DNA from: an uncultured Acidobacteriaceae bacterium
GTDB lineage: Bacteria > Acidobacteriota > Terriglobia > Terriglobales > Acidobacteriaceae
Direction: 5' to 3'
Length of the DNA: 64,000 nt
NCBI GenBank assembly: GCA_903842065.1
Contig: CAIMKZ010000048.1
Coordinates: forward strand, 62,001-126,000
Shown piece after piece: positions 35,001-46,500 of the stretch (its first letter is position 1; each line of letters begins with the position of its first letter). The position numbers and the translations under genes are program-made. The notes beneath the pieces are model-generated. The model was not told the DNA's origin and ran no database searches. It was given only the letters and a program-made list of their open reading frames with translations.

Positions 35001-37670
35001 ATGAAATATAGCTGCTTGACACGGCTACTTAGTGCTCGGAGCGCCCGCCTGGCTTTGTTTGCCGCGGGACTGGCCATCGTCCTGTCGATGACCACGAGCC
35101 TCGCAGCGGCACAGGACCCTGCGAAGAGTACTAACACCATCTCCAGCAAATTCTCAGTTCCCGAGGGGTACACCGCGCATCATTCTATCGATGCAAGTGG
35201 CCGCATAGCCGATAAAGTCGGCTCGGGCGCAATGTACGACACCATGGTTAACCTGCAATCCGGACCCCGAGTTAACAGCGAGAGTCTCGATCTGCACAGG
35301 CTGGACTCGAACAAGAAGGGCTGGGTTGACAATGCCCGCATCTCCGGTTCGGGTTTTGGCGGCGATCCGTACAACTTCCTCAAACTCACCGCGGAAAAAG
35401 GTAAGTTCTGGGAGTTCACCGGCTCCTTCCGGCGCAACCGTCAGTACTTCGACTACGACCTGCTCGGCAACCCGAATATTCCCAAGGGCCTCACCGTGGC
35501 CATCGGACCTTCGTCGGCGCCCACAGGCAGCTTCGCCTGGCCGCAGGTGCAGCACTCCTCGTCGATGACCAACTCGGTCCGCCGCATGACCGACACCCAG
35601 TTGACGCTCTTCCCGGTCTCGAAGATCACCATCCGCATCGGATACTCCCAGAACGTCATGCAGGGTTCCTCGTTGCTGCCTGCCCGTTCGGCCGGCATCT
35701 TCAAGTACGCCCCCCTCCTGCAGCAGATGCAGCGCCACTCGACCGATGAGTTCAAGGCGGCTATCGAATGGAAGCCCGTTCCCCGGACCATGATCAGCTA
35801 CGAGCAAATCGTTCTCAAGAACAAGGAGAACAGCTTCTTTACGCTCGATCCCAATGGATTCCTCGCCCAGGAAGCCGACGGAACACCCGTCTATCTTGGC
35901 AACTGGAACTTCACATCGAACGGTTCCGCGACAGCGACGACGACCCTCGCGCCCTACAGCAGCGCGGCTTGCGCCAGCCCCGCCGTCGCCGGCCAGGCCT
36001 TCAGCGGTCTGTCCAGCACCGGTGTGCCGATCATCGATCCGACCTGCGCGGTAGCCACCGGCTATACCCGCACCAACCCAACCCGCACCACGATGCCGAC
36101 CGAGACGCTGCGCATCCAGTCGACCAGCATCAAGAACCTGGCCATCAACGGACAGGCCACCTACGGCGTGTTCAACCTCAACATGCCCTCCTACTATGAG
36201 AGCACTACGGGTCTGAACGCCGCGCTCCGCCAGGAGTACTGGGCGGCTAACGGCAGCGCCAAGCGGGAAGTCTACAACGCCGATCTCGGCCTTACCTGGC
36301 AGGTGGCGCCCACGTTTACCCTCTCCGATCAGGTCAGCCTGATGTCGAGCAGGGAGCCTGGCTCCATCACCTACCCCAACTACACCAAGCTGTCGACGCC
36401 GACCAGCCCGATTACCTCCGAGTCCATCAACTACACCGGCACGCTGATCACAACCGTCACCACGCCCAGCGCCACCGCTATCACCGGCGGCGTAGTGGCC
36501 GGCACCAGCCTCGGCACCACCAACGGCTTCTACGGTGTAAACCAGTTCACCAACACCGCAACCGCCGGCTGGACGGTCTTACCCAAACTGAACCTTTCGC
36601 TCGGCTACCGCTACGGCGTCCGCGACATCGGCCACAATACAGGCTTTATGCCAGCCTATGCCGTTACCGCCTCCAACACTGCGGAGCGCGACGAGGTTTC
36701 GATCATCGAGAATGCCGGCATCTTCAATGCCGCCTATCGTGTCAACGCCAACTGGGATATCAACGGGACCTGGGAAGTTGCCTACAACAACGGGTCCTAC
36801 ACGACCGCTACCCCGCGCCAAACCCGTCGCTATCGTGTCCACTCCAAGTTCCGTCCGGAAAAATGGGCCACCATGACGGTTGCTTTCAGTGACTCCGAGA
36901 AGCGCAACAACACCGGCGATGCCGCCGCGGACGTTCTTGCCGGCACCGTAGTTTCTTACGGCCAGCTCAAGCACGAAGAGCGTACCCGCACCGCCGGCAT
37001 CAACGGCATGTTGACGCCGAACGAGCACTTCGCGATCGACTTCGACTATGCCTACACCGATGTCTACACGGCGACCAACACCTGCTACACGGGTCACGAC
37101 AGCAGCATGTTGATTGGCACCTCAAACACAGCTACCAGCGTCAGCCCGCTCTTTGCCGCGGCTGTTTCTCTCAACGCCAGCGGTGCGCCGCAGACCTGCA
37201 AGGCGCCCACGGCCACCAGCCCCAGCAACTTCTACGCTCGCCTGTTCGCCGACGCTCCCACTCAGTACGGTTCGGTGGGAGTTCTGCTGAGCCCGAACGA
37301 CAAGGTGCAGGCCGGCCTCGGCTACCGCATCAACAAGGTTGCCGGCGATCAGTTCTTCATCGATGCCCGCGACGTGAATGGCGCCATGGCCTCGAAGTAC
37401 CAGACTCCCTACCTCAACGCCAGTTGGAAGGCTACGCCGGCGCTGACCTGGAAGGCCGAGTTCAACTACTATGGCTACGGCGAAGGCGGTCCCTCCGGTG
37501 CGAAGAATTGCACGCTGGCTGGAGTCGGCAACCCCAACCTGGCTTCGACCATTGTGCCCTGCGCAACCATGAGCGTTTCGACGGGCATGAATTCGGGATC
37601 GGCCGGCATGACCGCACCCCGGAGTTTCCACGCCAACAACATTACACTGGGATTCCACTACGAGTTCTAA
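35001..37670 (+). CDS. MtrB/PioB-type decaheme-associated outer-membrane barrel
   Basis: 889 residues with a signal peptide (LALFAAGLAIVLSMTTSLAAAQ). The N-terminal part after the signal shows the family pattern GYTAHHSIDASGRIADKVGSGAMYDTM, LDLHRLD, KLTAEKGKFWEFTGSFRRNRQYFDYD, and the C-terminus ends in ITLGFHYEF with terminal Phe. Long runs of alternating residues fit a 26-to-28-strand barrel. MtrB and PioB form the sheath for the decaheme cytochrome. Longer than Shewanella MtrB (about 700) and nearer PioB. No N-terminal CXXC is seen. It lies 102 nt behind the cytochrome gene and is closed by a terminator. Confidence 0.9.
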   Translation: MKYSCLTRLLSARSARLALFAAGLAIVLSMTTSLAAAQDPAKSTNTISSKFSVPEGYTAHHSIDASGRIADKVGSGAMYDTMVNLQSGPRVNSESLDLHRLDSNKKGWVDNARISGSGFGGDPYNFLKLTAEKGKFWEFTGSFRRNRQYFDYDLLGNPNIPKGLTVAIGPSSAPTGSFAWPQVQHSSSMTNSVRRMTDTQLTLFPVSKITIRIGYSQNVMQGSSLLPARSAGIFKYAPLLQQMQRHSTDEFKAAIEWKPVPRTMISYEQIVLKNKENSFFTLDPNGFLAQEADGTPVYLGNWNFTSNGSATATTTLAPYSSAACASPAVAGQAFSGLSSTGVPIIDPTCAVATGYTRTNPTRTTMPTETLRIQSTSIKNLAINGQATYGVFNLNMPSYYESTTGLNAALRQEYWAANGSAKREVYNADLGLTWQVAPTFTLSDQVSLMSSREPGSITYPNYTKLSTPTSPITSESINYTGTLITTVTTPSATAITGGVVAGTSLGTTNGFYGVNQFTNTATAGWTVLPKLNLSLGYRYGVRDIGHNTGFMPAYAVTASNTAERDEVSIIENAGIFNAAYRVNANWDINGTWEVAYNNGSYTTATPRQTRRYRVHSKFRPEKWATMTVAFSDSEKRNNTGDAAADVLAGTVVSYGQLKHEERTRTAGINGMLTPNEHFAIDFDYAYTDVYTATNTCYTGHDSSMLIGTSNTATSVSPLFAAAVSLNASGAPQTCKAPTATSPSNFYARLFADAPTQYGSVGVLLSPNDKVQAGLGYRINKVAGDQFFIDARDVNGAMASKYQTPYLNASWKATPALTWKAEFNYYGYGEGGPSGAKNCTLAGVGNPNLASTIVPCATMSVSTGMNSGSAGMTAPRSFHANNITLGFHYEF

Positions 37671-37684
37671 GTGGATGACAACCG

Positions 37685-37722
37685 GGGCGGACCCGATTTA
37701 TGATCGGGTCCGCCCTTTTTTT
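37685..37722 (+). terminator. Intrinsic terminator after the barrel gene
   Basis: GGGCGGACCCGAT-ttatg-ATCGGGTCCGCCC, a perfect 13-bp stem, followed directly by seven T residues. Confidence 0.97.
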
Positions 37723-37839
37723 CGCAACAAGATGTACGCCGGGCGGGTTTAAGTCTCCGGGAACAGCAGAATGGCCGCGGCGGTTTCCGCCTGCGATTTT
37801 AGCGGGCTTTGAAACAGGGCACGGCAAGGAGTGGTGATT

Positions 37840-38163
37840 ATGAGCAGCAAAGCTCTAACCGGACTGACACTGGCGGCGGCACTTCTTGGTGCCGCATACG
37901 TGTCCTTCGCTCAGTCGAACGGCGCAGCCGTCTACAAGACCAAGTGCAGCATGTGCCACGGTTTGCAGGGTACGCCGAACCCGGGCATCGCCAAGAACAT
38001 GGGTACGCGTGCGGCCAGCGATCCAGCCGTCAAGGCCATGTCGCAGGCGCAGATGATTACGATCACCACCGATGGCAAGGGCAAGATGCCAGCCTTCAAG
38101 AGCAAGCTGACCGCGGCCCAGATCAAAGATTCCGTTGACTACTTCCGCCTGTTTGCGAAATAA
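37840..38163 (+). CDS. Small monoheme c-type cytochrome (copy 1)
   Basis: ATG 37840 chosen: AAGGAG is 8 nt upstream; the ORF track uses a GTG three codons earlier. 107 residues, signal peptide ending VSFAQ. One heme site CSMCH and a likely axial methionine in GKMPAF. It is a class I type mini-cytochrome, and closely related to the gene at 38353 (shared pattern AVYKTKC.MCHG..G.PNP and ASDPAVK). As a soluble periplasmic carrier it could shuttle electrons between the membrane cytochrome downstream and the decaheme conduit upstream. Confidence 0.9.
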   Translation: MSSKALTGLTLAAALLGAAYVSFAQSNGAAVYKTKCSMCHGLQGTPNPGIAKNMGTRAASDPAVKAMSQAQMITITTDGKGKMPAFKSKLTAAQIKDSVDYFRLFAK

Positions 38164-38352
38164 CTACGGACATAGTCCGGCGAGTAGTTTGCGGATCTCT
38201 GGCGGCTGAAGCGCCGGTCTCCGCGGGGCGGCGGATATGAACTGCCTCAGAAAACAGGCCTGAGCGTAAAAGAATGCGCTCAGGGCAACAGGCGCAACCC
38301 AACCCGGGCGGCACGAGTGGCCGCAGCCGGTAGCTCATAAGGAGTCATACGG

Positions 38353-38679
38353 ATGAACTGGAGCATTCGCAATCTTGCTATCGTTGCATTGGCGGCTTCC
38401 CTCGCCGGTGCATGGAGCTTTGCCCAATCCTCGGGCGACGCGGTTTACAAAGCCAAGTGCCTCATGTGCCACGGGGCTACTGGTGTGCCGAACCCGGCGC
38501 TGGTCAAGGCGCTGGGCGTCAAGGACGCTTCCGATCCGGCCGTCAAGAAGCTCACGGTGGATGAGATCGTGAAGGTAATCAAGAGCGGCAGCCCCACGGG
38601 CAAGATGAAGGCAATCGCCGGCGTCAGCGATGCCGATGCCAAGGCCGCGGCCACCTACTTCAAGACTCTCGCAAAGTAA
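38353..38679 (+). CDS. Small monoheme c-type cytochrome (copy 2)
   Basis: 108 residues, signal peptide (LAIVALAASLAGAWSFAQ). One heme site CLMCH; the methionine candidate is in TGKMKAIAG, replacing the KMPAF of copy 1. The order of motifs matches copy 1 along the whole length, so the pair arose by tandem duplication and then diverged, perhaps in redox potential. A terminator follows. Confidence 0.9.
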   Translation: MNWSIRNLAIVALAASLAGAWSFAQSSGDAVYKAKCLMCHGATGVPNPALVKALGVKDASDPAVKKLTVDEIVKVIKSGSPTGKMKAIAGVSDADAKAAATYFKTLAK

Positions 38680-38702
38680 ACGCGGGCGGGAACCATGTAA
38701 CC

Positions 38703-38736
38703 CCGGCCCGCCTCTATTGGCGGGCCGGTTTATTCT
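38703..38736 (+). terminator. Intrinsic terminator after the tandem cytochromes
   Basis: CCGGCCCGCC-tctatt-GGCGGGCCGG, a perfect 10-bp stem, then TTTATTCT. Confidence 0.9.
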
Positions 38737-38790
38737 GAGCGGAAGCAGGCAGGCAGCCGGCTTCCGTATCACTAGAGCAAGGGGGGCATC

Positions 38791-40260
38791 GTGCCTTCGT
38801 TTAAGAATATTCGCGAACACTGGGTAAGACCGGCGTTGTTCTTCGGTAACAACCCCATCAGCCTAGCCGGCGGCGCCATTACAACGGCCTCCGCTGTCAC
38901 CATGATTGCCTACTGGCTTGTCGAACTGTTCGGTGTCGCCAGTCCGAACCCTTATCTGGGCATTATCTTCCTCTTCCTGCTTCCGGCGGTGTTCATCGCC
39001 GGCTTGCTGCTGATTCCGCTGGGTGTCTACGTGCGCCGCAAGAAGCTGCTTGCGGCTGGCGCCATTCCGTCGGTGTATCCCCGCATCGATCTCAACGATC
39101 CGATCTTCCGCCATGGCATAGACATTGTATTGATCGCGACGGTATTGAACCTGATCGTGGTGGCCTGGGCCAGCTACAGGGGCGCGGCTTATATGGATTC
39201 GCCCGAGTTCTGCGGCCAGTCGTGCCACGTGATGAATCCCGAGTTGGCGGCATACCGCGTCTCGGCGCACTCCCACGTCAACTGTGTTGAGTGCCACATC
39301 GGCTCCGGCGCACAGGCCTACTTCAGCGCCAAGGTCAACGGCACCAAGCAGCTGATCGAGGTTGCCGTTCACCCGATAGCAGGCCTCGCCCCCAAGCTGA
39401 TCCCCAATTACCCCACGCCGATTCCCTCGCCGGTGACCAGTCTGCGCCCGGCGCGCGACACCTGCCAGGCCTGCCACACGCCGACGCGGTTTGACGGCGA
39501 GAAGCTGCTGGTGAAGTCGCGCTTCGCCGACGACGAGCAGAACTCAGAGAGCCAGACGGTGCTGATTCTCCACCTCGGCGGCGTCGACTCGCTATCGCAC
39601 AAGACCGGCATCCACGGCATCCATCTCGGCCACATCGAATACATTTCCACGGACGAGACGCGCACCACGATCCCCTGGATTGAGCGCGACAATCCCGACG
39701 GCACGAAGAGCACGTATGTGGCCTCGGCGCTCAACGGCGCTCAGCCGCAGGGCGAGCGGCGCGTAATGGACTGCATCGACTGCCACAACCGTGCCTCGCA
39801 TACGTTTGTGACCCCCGAGGAGGCCATCAACCGCGCCATGGTCGATGGCGCCATCAGCCCCGAGCTGCCCTTTGTTCACAAGAAGGGCCTGGAATTGCTC
39901 AAGACCGACTACGCCAGCGAAGATCAGGCCCGGACGCAGATATCCCAGAAGCTTCAGGCCTACTACGCAGCCAGCTATCCCGCGATAGCCGGCCCGAAGG
40001 CGCAGCTCATCAAAGCCGCCGGCGACGAGCTGTATGTGCTGTGGAGCCAAAATGTGTTCCCCTACATGAAGATGACCTGGGGAACCCACCCGAACCACAT
40101 CGGCCACCAGGACTACCCGGGGTGCTTCCGCTGCCACGATGGCGACCATGTGACGAAGACGGCTGAGAGCATTACGCAGGACTGCGCGGCCTGCCACAAC
40201 CTGCTGGCGGTCGAAGAGGCCAAGCCGAAGGTGCTGGCCGACCTCGGCATTCAGCAGTAA
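38791..40260 (+). CDS. Membrane-bound NapC/NirT-type six-heme cytochrome
   Basis: 489 residues from GTG. Three N-terminal membrane helices (about 24-48, 55-80 and 109-128) precede a periplasmic domain. The first heme site is CGQSCHVM, a CX3CH form followed by Met as in NapC/NrfH-type quinol dehydrogenases. Five CX2CH sites follow: CVECH, CQACH, CIDCH, CFRCH and CAACH. Family role: takes electrons from the quinol pool (or returns them) and hands them to periplasmic cytochromes; CymA, ImcH and CbcL act this way. It lies right behind the conduit and shuttle genes, so it is the natural inner-membrane end of the chain. Confidence 0.88.
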   Translation: MPSFKNIREHWVRPALFFGNNPISLAGGAITTASAVTMIAYWLVELFGVASPNPYLGIIFLFLLPAVFIAGLLLIPLGVYVRRKKLLAAGAIPSVYPRIDLNDPIFRHGIDIVLIATVLNLIVVAWASYRGAAYMDSPEFCGQSCHVMNPELAAYRVSAHSHVNCVECHIGSGAQAYFSAKVNGTKQLIEVAVHPIAGLAPKLIPNYPTPIPSPVTSLRPARDTCQACHTPTRFDGEKLLVKSRFADDEQNSESQTVLILHLGGVDSLSHKTGIHGIHLGHIEYISTDETRTTIPWIERDNPDGTKSTYVASALNGAQPQGERRVMDCIDCHNRASHTFVTPEEAINRAMVDGAISPELPFVHKKGLELLKTDYASEDQARTQISQKLQAYYAASYPAIAGPKAQLIKAAGDELYVLWSQNVFPYMKMTWGTHPNHIGHQDYPGCFRCHDGDHVTKTAESITQDCAACHNLLAVEEAKPKVLADLGIQQ

Positions 40261-40277
40261 CGCAGTTTGAACCAATC

Positions 40278-40320
40278 CTCTCCCTGGAGCCGCTCTGGCC
40301 TCCGGGGAGAGTCTGTTTTC
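40278..40320 (+). terminator. Terminator after the NapC-type cytochrome gene
   Basis: CTCTCCCTGGAG and CTCCGGGGAGAG form a 12-bp stem with one wobble pair and a 10-nt loop, followed by TCTGTTTTC. Confidence 0.85.
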
Positions 40321-40549
40321 AGGCCTGATATGCACACATAACAGGCTCACTTACGGCCTGCGCGCAAGAAATCCGTATCTCCTTTGCCCTTCTCGTTCTA
40401 CAATCAGGTCGAAGCACGCGTATGGGTGAATGCACCGCCCCAAAAGGGGTAGGGGCAAGGCGTTGTCTCTAGGCGCAAGATGGTTAGAGCCCATTTTGGC
40501 TCTGAGGAACGCAAACGCATGCGCCAGCACTGTAGCGCAGCTGAGGACT

Positions 40550-43500
40550 ATGAAAAACATTCCTAGCCTGAGACGGATCGCGATGCTTCTACTGGCCAGC
40601 CTGGCTCCGGCCATGGCTCAGGCCCAGTTCTCTGCAAATCTCAGCTCCCGGCTGGCCGGCGACTGGCGCACCAGCGCACCGATCCGTATCGGCAGCGCGG
40701 CGCCGCTCAGCCTGCTGGGCAGCGATCAAGGCCCCGCGGCCGGCAGCCAGTCACTGGGTAGAATGCTTCTGCTTCTTCAGGCTTCGCCAGTGCAGCAGGC
40801 GGCGCTTGATGAGAGGCTTGCGGCTGTCACGAACCCCGCATCGCCCGAGTATCATCGCTGGCTTACTCGGCAGCAGTTCGCCGCGGCTTATTCAAACTCC
40901 GCCGCCGACGTGGCTGCGGTCGCAGTCTGGCTTGAGAGCCAGGGTTTTGTGGTTGCGCCGACGCCCGCGGGCCGCGGATGGATAGAGTTTTCGGGAACCG
41001 TCTCCCAGGTCGAGCAGGCCTTTGGCGCTTCTGTCCATACCATTGCGGCAGCCGGGGCAGCGCCGCGTCCGGTTCTGATGGGCGAAATTTCGATTCCGGC
41101 CGCGCTTCGGCCTGTGATTGCAGGTCTGGTATCGCTTGACGGCGTTCTCTCCACAGCCGCTCTGACTACGCCGGAGAGTCTCTCGGCAGCCGCGGCTTCA
41201 CAGCCGTTTACTCCCGCGCAATTGTCAAAGCAGCTTAACCTGCAGCCGCTGGCCGCAGCGGGAATCAGCGGAGCAGGCCAGTCGATCGCCATCGCCTCGC
41301 GCAGCAATCTGAATGCAGCCGATATCTCCGCCTTCAGCGCCGCCTACGGACTGCAGGCTCCATCGCTTGAGGTGATTCCCGACGGCGACGACCCGGGGCT
41401 GGCCGCTGACCGGCCGCTGGCCACATTGGCCGCATCGTGGGCCGGAGCAGCCGCGCCGGGCGCGAAGATCGTCCTCGTCCCTACAGCTACAACTCCGGCG
41501 ACCGACGGCCTCGACCTCTCGCTTGCGGCTATCGTCGATGGCAAACTTGCCACGACCGTGGCCGTTGCCTACTCTGCCTGCGAGGCCGGCATGAGCGCGG
41601 CGCATCAGGCCTTCTACTCCGCCGTTTACCGGCAGGCCGCGGCGGAAGGCATCTCGATCGTAGCGGCCTCTGGAGACAGCGGGCCTTCGGCCTGCGCTCG
41701 GCCCGCTCCGGGACCTGTCACGACCGGCTTCGGCGTCAATGCTCTGGCCTCTACGCCGTGGAACACCGTCGCCGGAGTGGCCTCATCCGACGCGGGCGCT
41801 CCCGCGGCCTACCGCGCCTGGTCGCAGCACAGTGCTTCCGATGCGGCTTATGCGGGTGGCGGCGGCCTCAGCACACTTTACAGCCAGCCGAACTGGCAGC
41901 CGGCACCGCAGAACGTAGCGGACGCAGTTCGCGGCACAACGACGCGCATGATGCCCGACGTGAGCCTGCCCACGGCATTCGATGCGACATCGCCCGGCCT
42001 GGTGTTTTGCCTGAGCGCGAGCGCGGAGCAGACCTCTGGCTGCAACTTCATGCGCAGCGGAGGCAGCGGCGTCGCGGCCAGTGTCTTTGCGGGAATCGCG
42101 GCTCTCAGGGCGCAGAACTTTGGCGCGCAGGGCAACCTTGCACCTACTCTTTACCAGCTCGGCGGCTCGGGCATCTTTCACGATGTGCAACTGGGCAGCG
42201 CGGAGCTGATTTGCACTCCAGGCAGCGACGGATGCGGCAGCGACGGGCAGATCGGCTTTGCGGCGTCGGCAGGTTATGACCTGGCCACCGGCCTCGGCGT
42301 ACCCGATGCGGCGGCGCTGGTACTGGCCCAGCCCATGGTTGGTTCGACGCCGGCTTCGATCAGCAACCTGATCACCGCGGGCCAGACCATCAACCCGTCA
42401 GGCTCGGTCGTGTTATCCGCTTCGGTTGGCGGGAGCGGTGGACTTGCGCCCACCGGCACCATCACTTTCTACGACGCATCGACCAGCAGCAATATCATCA
42501 CCATTGCGCTTACGCCCGGCGGCGGCGCGACCTCCAGCGCCTCGCAGACCGTTACCGGCGCTCTGGCGCAGGGGTCGCACAGCATCGTTGCCCAGTACAG
42601 CGGCGACACTACCTACGCGACCGGCAACTCGACCGCGGTCATCGTCATTGCGACGCCCAGCAATACCACCACGACAGTCACCCCAGCCAGCAACACACCC
42701 ACGGCGGGCAGCTCGCTTATCGTCAGCGCGGTCGTCTCCTCGGCTGCCGCGGGAACAGGCGCACTTGCCCCCTCAGGAACCGTGACCTTCAGTGTCGATG
42801 GCGTGAATCAGGGCTCGTCGCACCTCGTTGCCGGGCTTGCCTCTGGCGCGCAGACGAACTCCTCCACCAGCTACACCCTCACCGTTCCTTACGGCACCGG
42901 GGCGCACAACATCGTGGGCGTCTACAGCGGCGATATCAACTACAACAACTCCACATCCACGGCCGCCGCCATCAACGTTACCGCAGGCACTCCCGCGGTA
43001 ACGCTCACGCCCTCATCCTCGTCGCCTTCGACGGGCAGCAGCCTCACGCTTTCGGCCTCCATCGCGCCCCCCGGCGGGGGATCGGGGGCTACCGCGCCCA
43101 CCGGCACCGTGACCTTCACACTGAGCGGAGTCTCCTACGGGACGGTGGCGGTTGTGCCTGGCTCGGGATCATCGACCGCCAGCGTCACGTTCAACGCGCC
43201 GGCCATCGGAACCTATTCGGCGGTAGCCACCTATAGCGGCGACGTCAACTACACCAGCGCCGCATCGAGCGCCGTGACCATCAACGTGGGCAAGACAGCG
43301 ACCGCACTGGTGGTAACGCCCGCGACAACGACTCCAACGGCAGGCAGCTCCTTGCTGGTAACGGCGTCGCTCACGCCGGCAGCAGCCACGTCGAACACGC
43401 CCTCCGGAACGGTCACCTTTACGCTCGACGGCGTAACCGTGGGCACCGCGTCGCTGGTTGGCGGCAATACCGCCACAACGCATATCAGTGTTCCGCTGAC

Positions 43501-46500
43501 GGGCTCGCATATTCTGGCGGCCAGCTACGGCGGCGACGGCAACTTCTCGTCTTCGACGGCCAACTCCGTCACGATAACCGTTGCCAAGACCACTACGATC
43601 TCCACGGCCACACCCTCGACGCTTACCCCGGCGCTGGGCAGTACGCTCACGGTCGACTCGACGATTACGCCAGCGTCGTATGTGGCCACGAATCCCACCG
43701 GCACCATGACCTATACGCTCGACGGCTCGATGCTGCCCGTTCAGGTTGTGGTTCCCGGCACGCCCTCTATTGCCACTATCAGCTTCAACGTCTCCTCGGC
43801 GGGCACACATGCGATTGCGGCATCGTATAGCGGCGACACCTATTACGGTGCCTCGGCTTCGTCAACCGCCACCATTACGGTAGCCAAGCCGACTACGACG
43901 CTCACCATCTCACCGGCAACCACTACTCCATCCGATGCCTCGCTGCTGGGCGTTACAGCCACGGTTACAGCGGCCGGAGGCGGCTCGGTTTCCATGTCCG
44001 GCGTCGTAACGCTTACTTACGACGGCGCAACCATCGGCACCGCCAATATCAGCGGGGTCTCGCCCTCCGCCAATGTGGTTTCCTTTGTGGTTCCCACGGC
44101 AGGCACGCATGCGCTCGCCGCCGTGTACTCGGGCGACCTGAACTACGCTAACTCCACGGCAACACCGGTAACGCTCAACGTCAGCAAGAGCACGCCCGCG
44201 GTTGCGGTGGTTCCCGCCAGCTCGACGCCTGCCGCAGGCAGCAGTTTGCAGCTAACGGCGCAGATCACCCCGGGAGCGGTTGGCGCCACGCCGCCCACGG
44301 GCACGGCGGCATTCTTCATTGACGGCAACTCGGTTGGTACCGGCTCGGTCATCGCCAGCTCGCCGTCCACGGCTACGCTTTCGATCCCCGCGCCCAGCGT
44401 CGGCATTCACCTTGTAACAGTGACCTACGGCGGAGACCCGAACTACAACTCGGCCAGTTCGACTGCCGTTTCGATCAACGTAGTCAAGGCCACCACCACG
44501 GTTGCTGTAACACCTGCCAGCCCCACGCCCGCGCCGAATACCTCCATGCAGGTGACGGCTACGATCTCGGCCACCACCAGCGGCTCTACCGTTCCCACCG
44601 GCACCGTCAGCTTCACCATGGACGGCACTTCTGTGGGCTCTGCTACGGTCAGCGGCGGAACCACGGCCATCATTACCGTGTCGGTTCCGGCAACGGGAAT
44701 CCACTCGCTACAAGCCAACTATAGCGGCGATGCGAACTTCAACGGTTCTACCTCGGCCATCGCCACCTACACGGTCGCCAAGACGGCCTCGACCACGGTT
44801 GTTATACCCGCCACAACTTCTCCGGCCCTCGGAGCAACGCTCCAGGTAACGGCAAACGTCTCGGCAGCAACAGGCGGTTCCACGCAGCCCACCGGCAGCA
44901 TCACCTTTACGGTGGATGGAGTGAGCGCGGCCGTTCAGCCGCTCATCGCCGGAGTTCCCTCGACGGCGACGGTGACCCTGCCGGCGATGACACCGGGCGC
45001 ACACGCCATTGCGGCGGCCTACTCGGGCGACACGTACTACTCGGCCTCGACAGCCACTGCCGTTACGGTGACCGTTCCCAAGGCCGGCACCAACATGTCC
45101 GTTACTCCGGCCACCACGACACCGCCCGGAGGCAGCACGCTGGCGGTCTCGGCCAGCATCGTTCCGGCCACTCTGGTCAGCAGCCTGCCCAGCGGCACGG
45201 TCAGCTTCACGATCGATGGAACGGCGGCAGCGACCTCGGCTGTGGTATCCGGCAATCCGGCTTTGGCCACCGCCAACATCAACCAGATCACGCCCGGAAC
45301 GCACCTGCTGGCGGCCACCTATAGCGGCGACACGTACTATGCTGCCGCAACGGCGCAGGCCGTGACGCTCACTGTAGCCCGGAGCCCGAGCACCACTTCG
45401 ATTACGCCAGCCTCCACTACGCCATCCGGCGGAGCATCGCTGGCGGTTACGGTTGACGTCACATCGATCAGTCCCTCGACAGCGCTGCCCAGTGGCACCG
45501 TTACCGTGGCCATGGACGGAGTGGCGCAGGCCACCGGAACGCTGCTGGCCGGCTCGCCCTCGACGGTCCTCGTGACCATTCCCATGGTCTCGGCCGGTAC
45601 GCACCTGCTGACCGCCACCTACACGGGCGACACGTACTACACGGGATCGAATTCGACGACGGTCGCGGTAATCGCCTCCAAGGGCGTTACAACCACCGGA
45701 GTGACCGCAACACCCTCCACGCTCACCGCCGGAACCACCGAGACGTTGAGCGCCACCATCGCTCCGGCAAACCTGATCACAGGCGTCACGTACACCCTCA
45801 CCGGCACGGTGAGCTTCTACGACGGCACTAAACTGCTTGGCGTGGCCTCAGTGGTCAAGAACACGGCCACTCTCAGTGGCCTGGCGATGGCCATCAACGT
45901 GAACCACAACATCACGGCCGTCTACGGCGGAGACGCCAACTGGAACGGCAGCACGTCTGTGATTCTGGCGTTGGCCGCCGCCACTGCTCCGGACTTTATA
46001 ACGCTGACAGCGAACTATTCCGTCGCGCCTCCCGGAGCGGCGGTGATCCTTACCGCCAAGGTGACGCCCGCCACGTCCTCGCCGACGATTTCGACCGCCT
46101 ATCCCTCCGGCACCGTCGCCTTCTACACGGGAACCACTCTGGTGGGCACGGCGACCCTGGTGGCGCAGAAGGACTCGCTCGACTACTCTTCGGTCGCGTC
46201 GCTTTCGGTGACCAATCTGCCTGGCGGAGTCAACACGCTCTCGTCTATCTACCAGGGCGATCTGAACTATACCGTCGCCACCTCGAACCAGCTCACCATT
46301 ACGGTTCAGAACTTCGCAATCGGGGCTTCGGCTACCAACCCCTCGGCGAATATCAGCATCGTGCGCGGCAGTTCGGGAGCGATCTCGTTCGACATCACCG
46401 GCTACGGCGGCTACAACAAGCAGATCCAGGTTGTCTGCCAGGTGCCCACGCAGGACAACATGACCTGCACGCCCAGCCCGCAGCTGGTAACGGCTCCAGA

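Noticed and set aside
42340-46310. CRISPR-like or satellite-like tandem repeats
   Set aside because: The repeats are coding Ig-like domains in one open frame, about 300 nt each, with diverged copies and no unique spacers.
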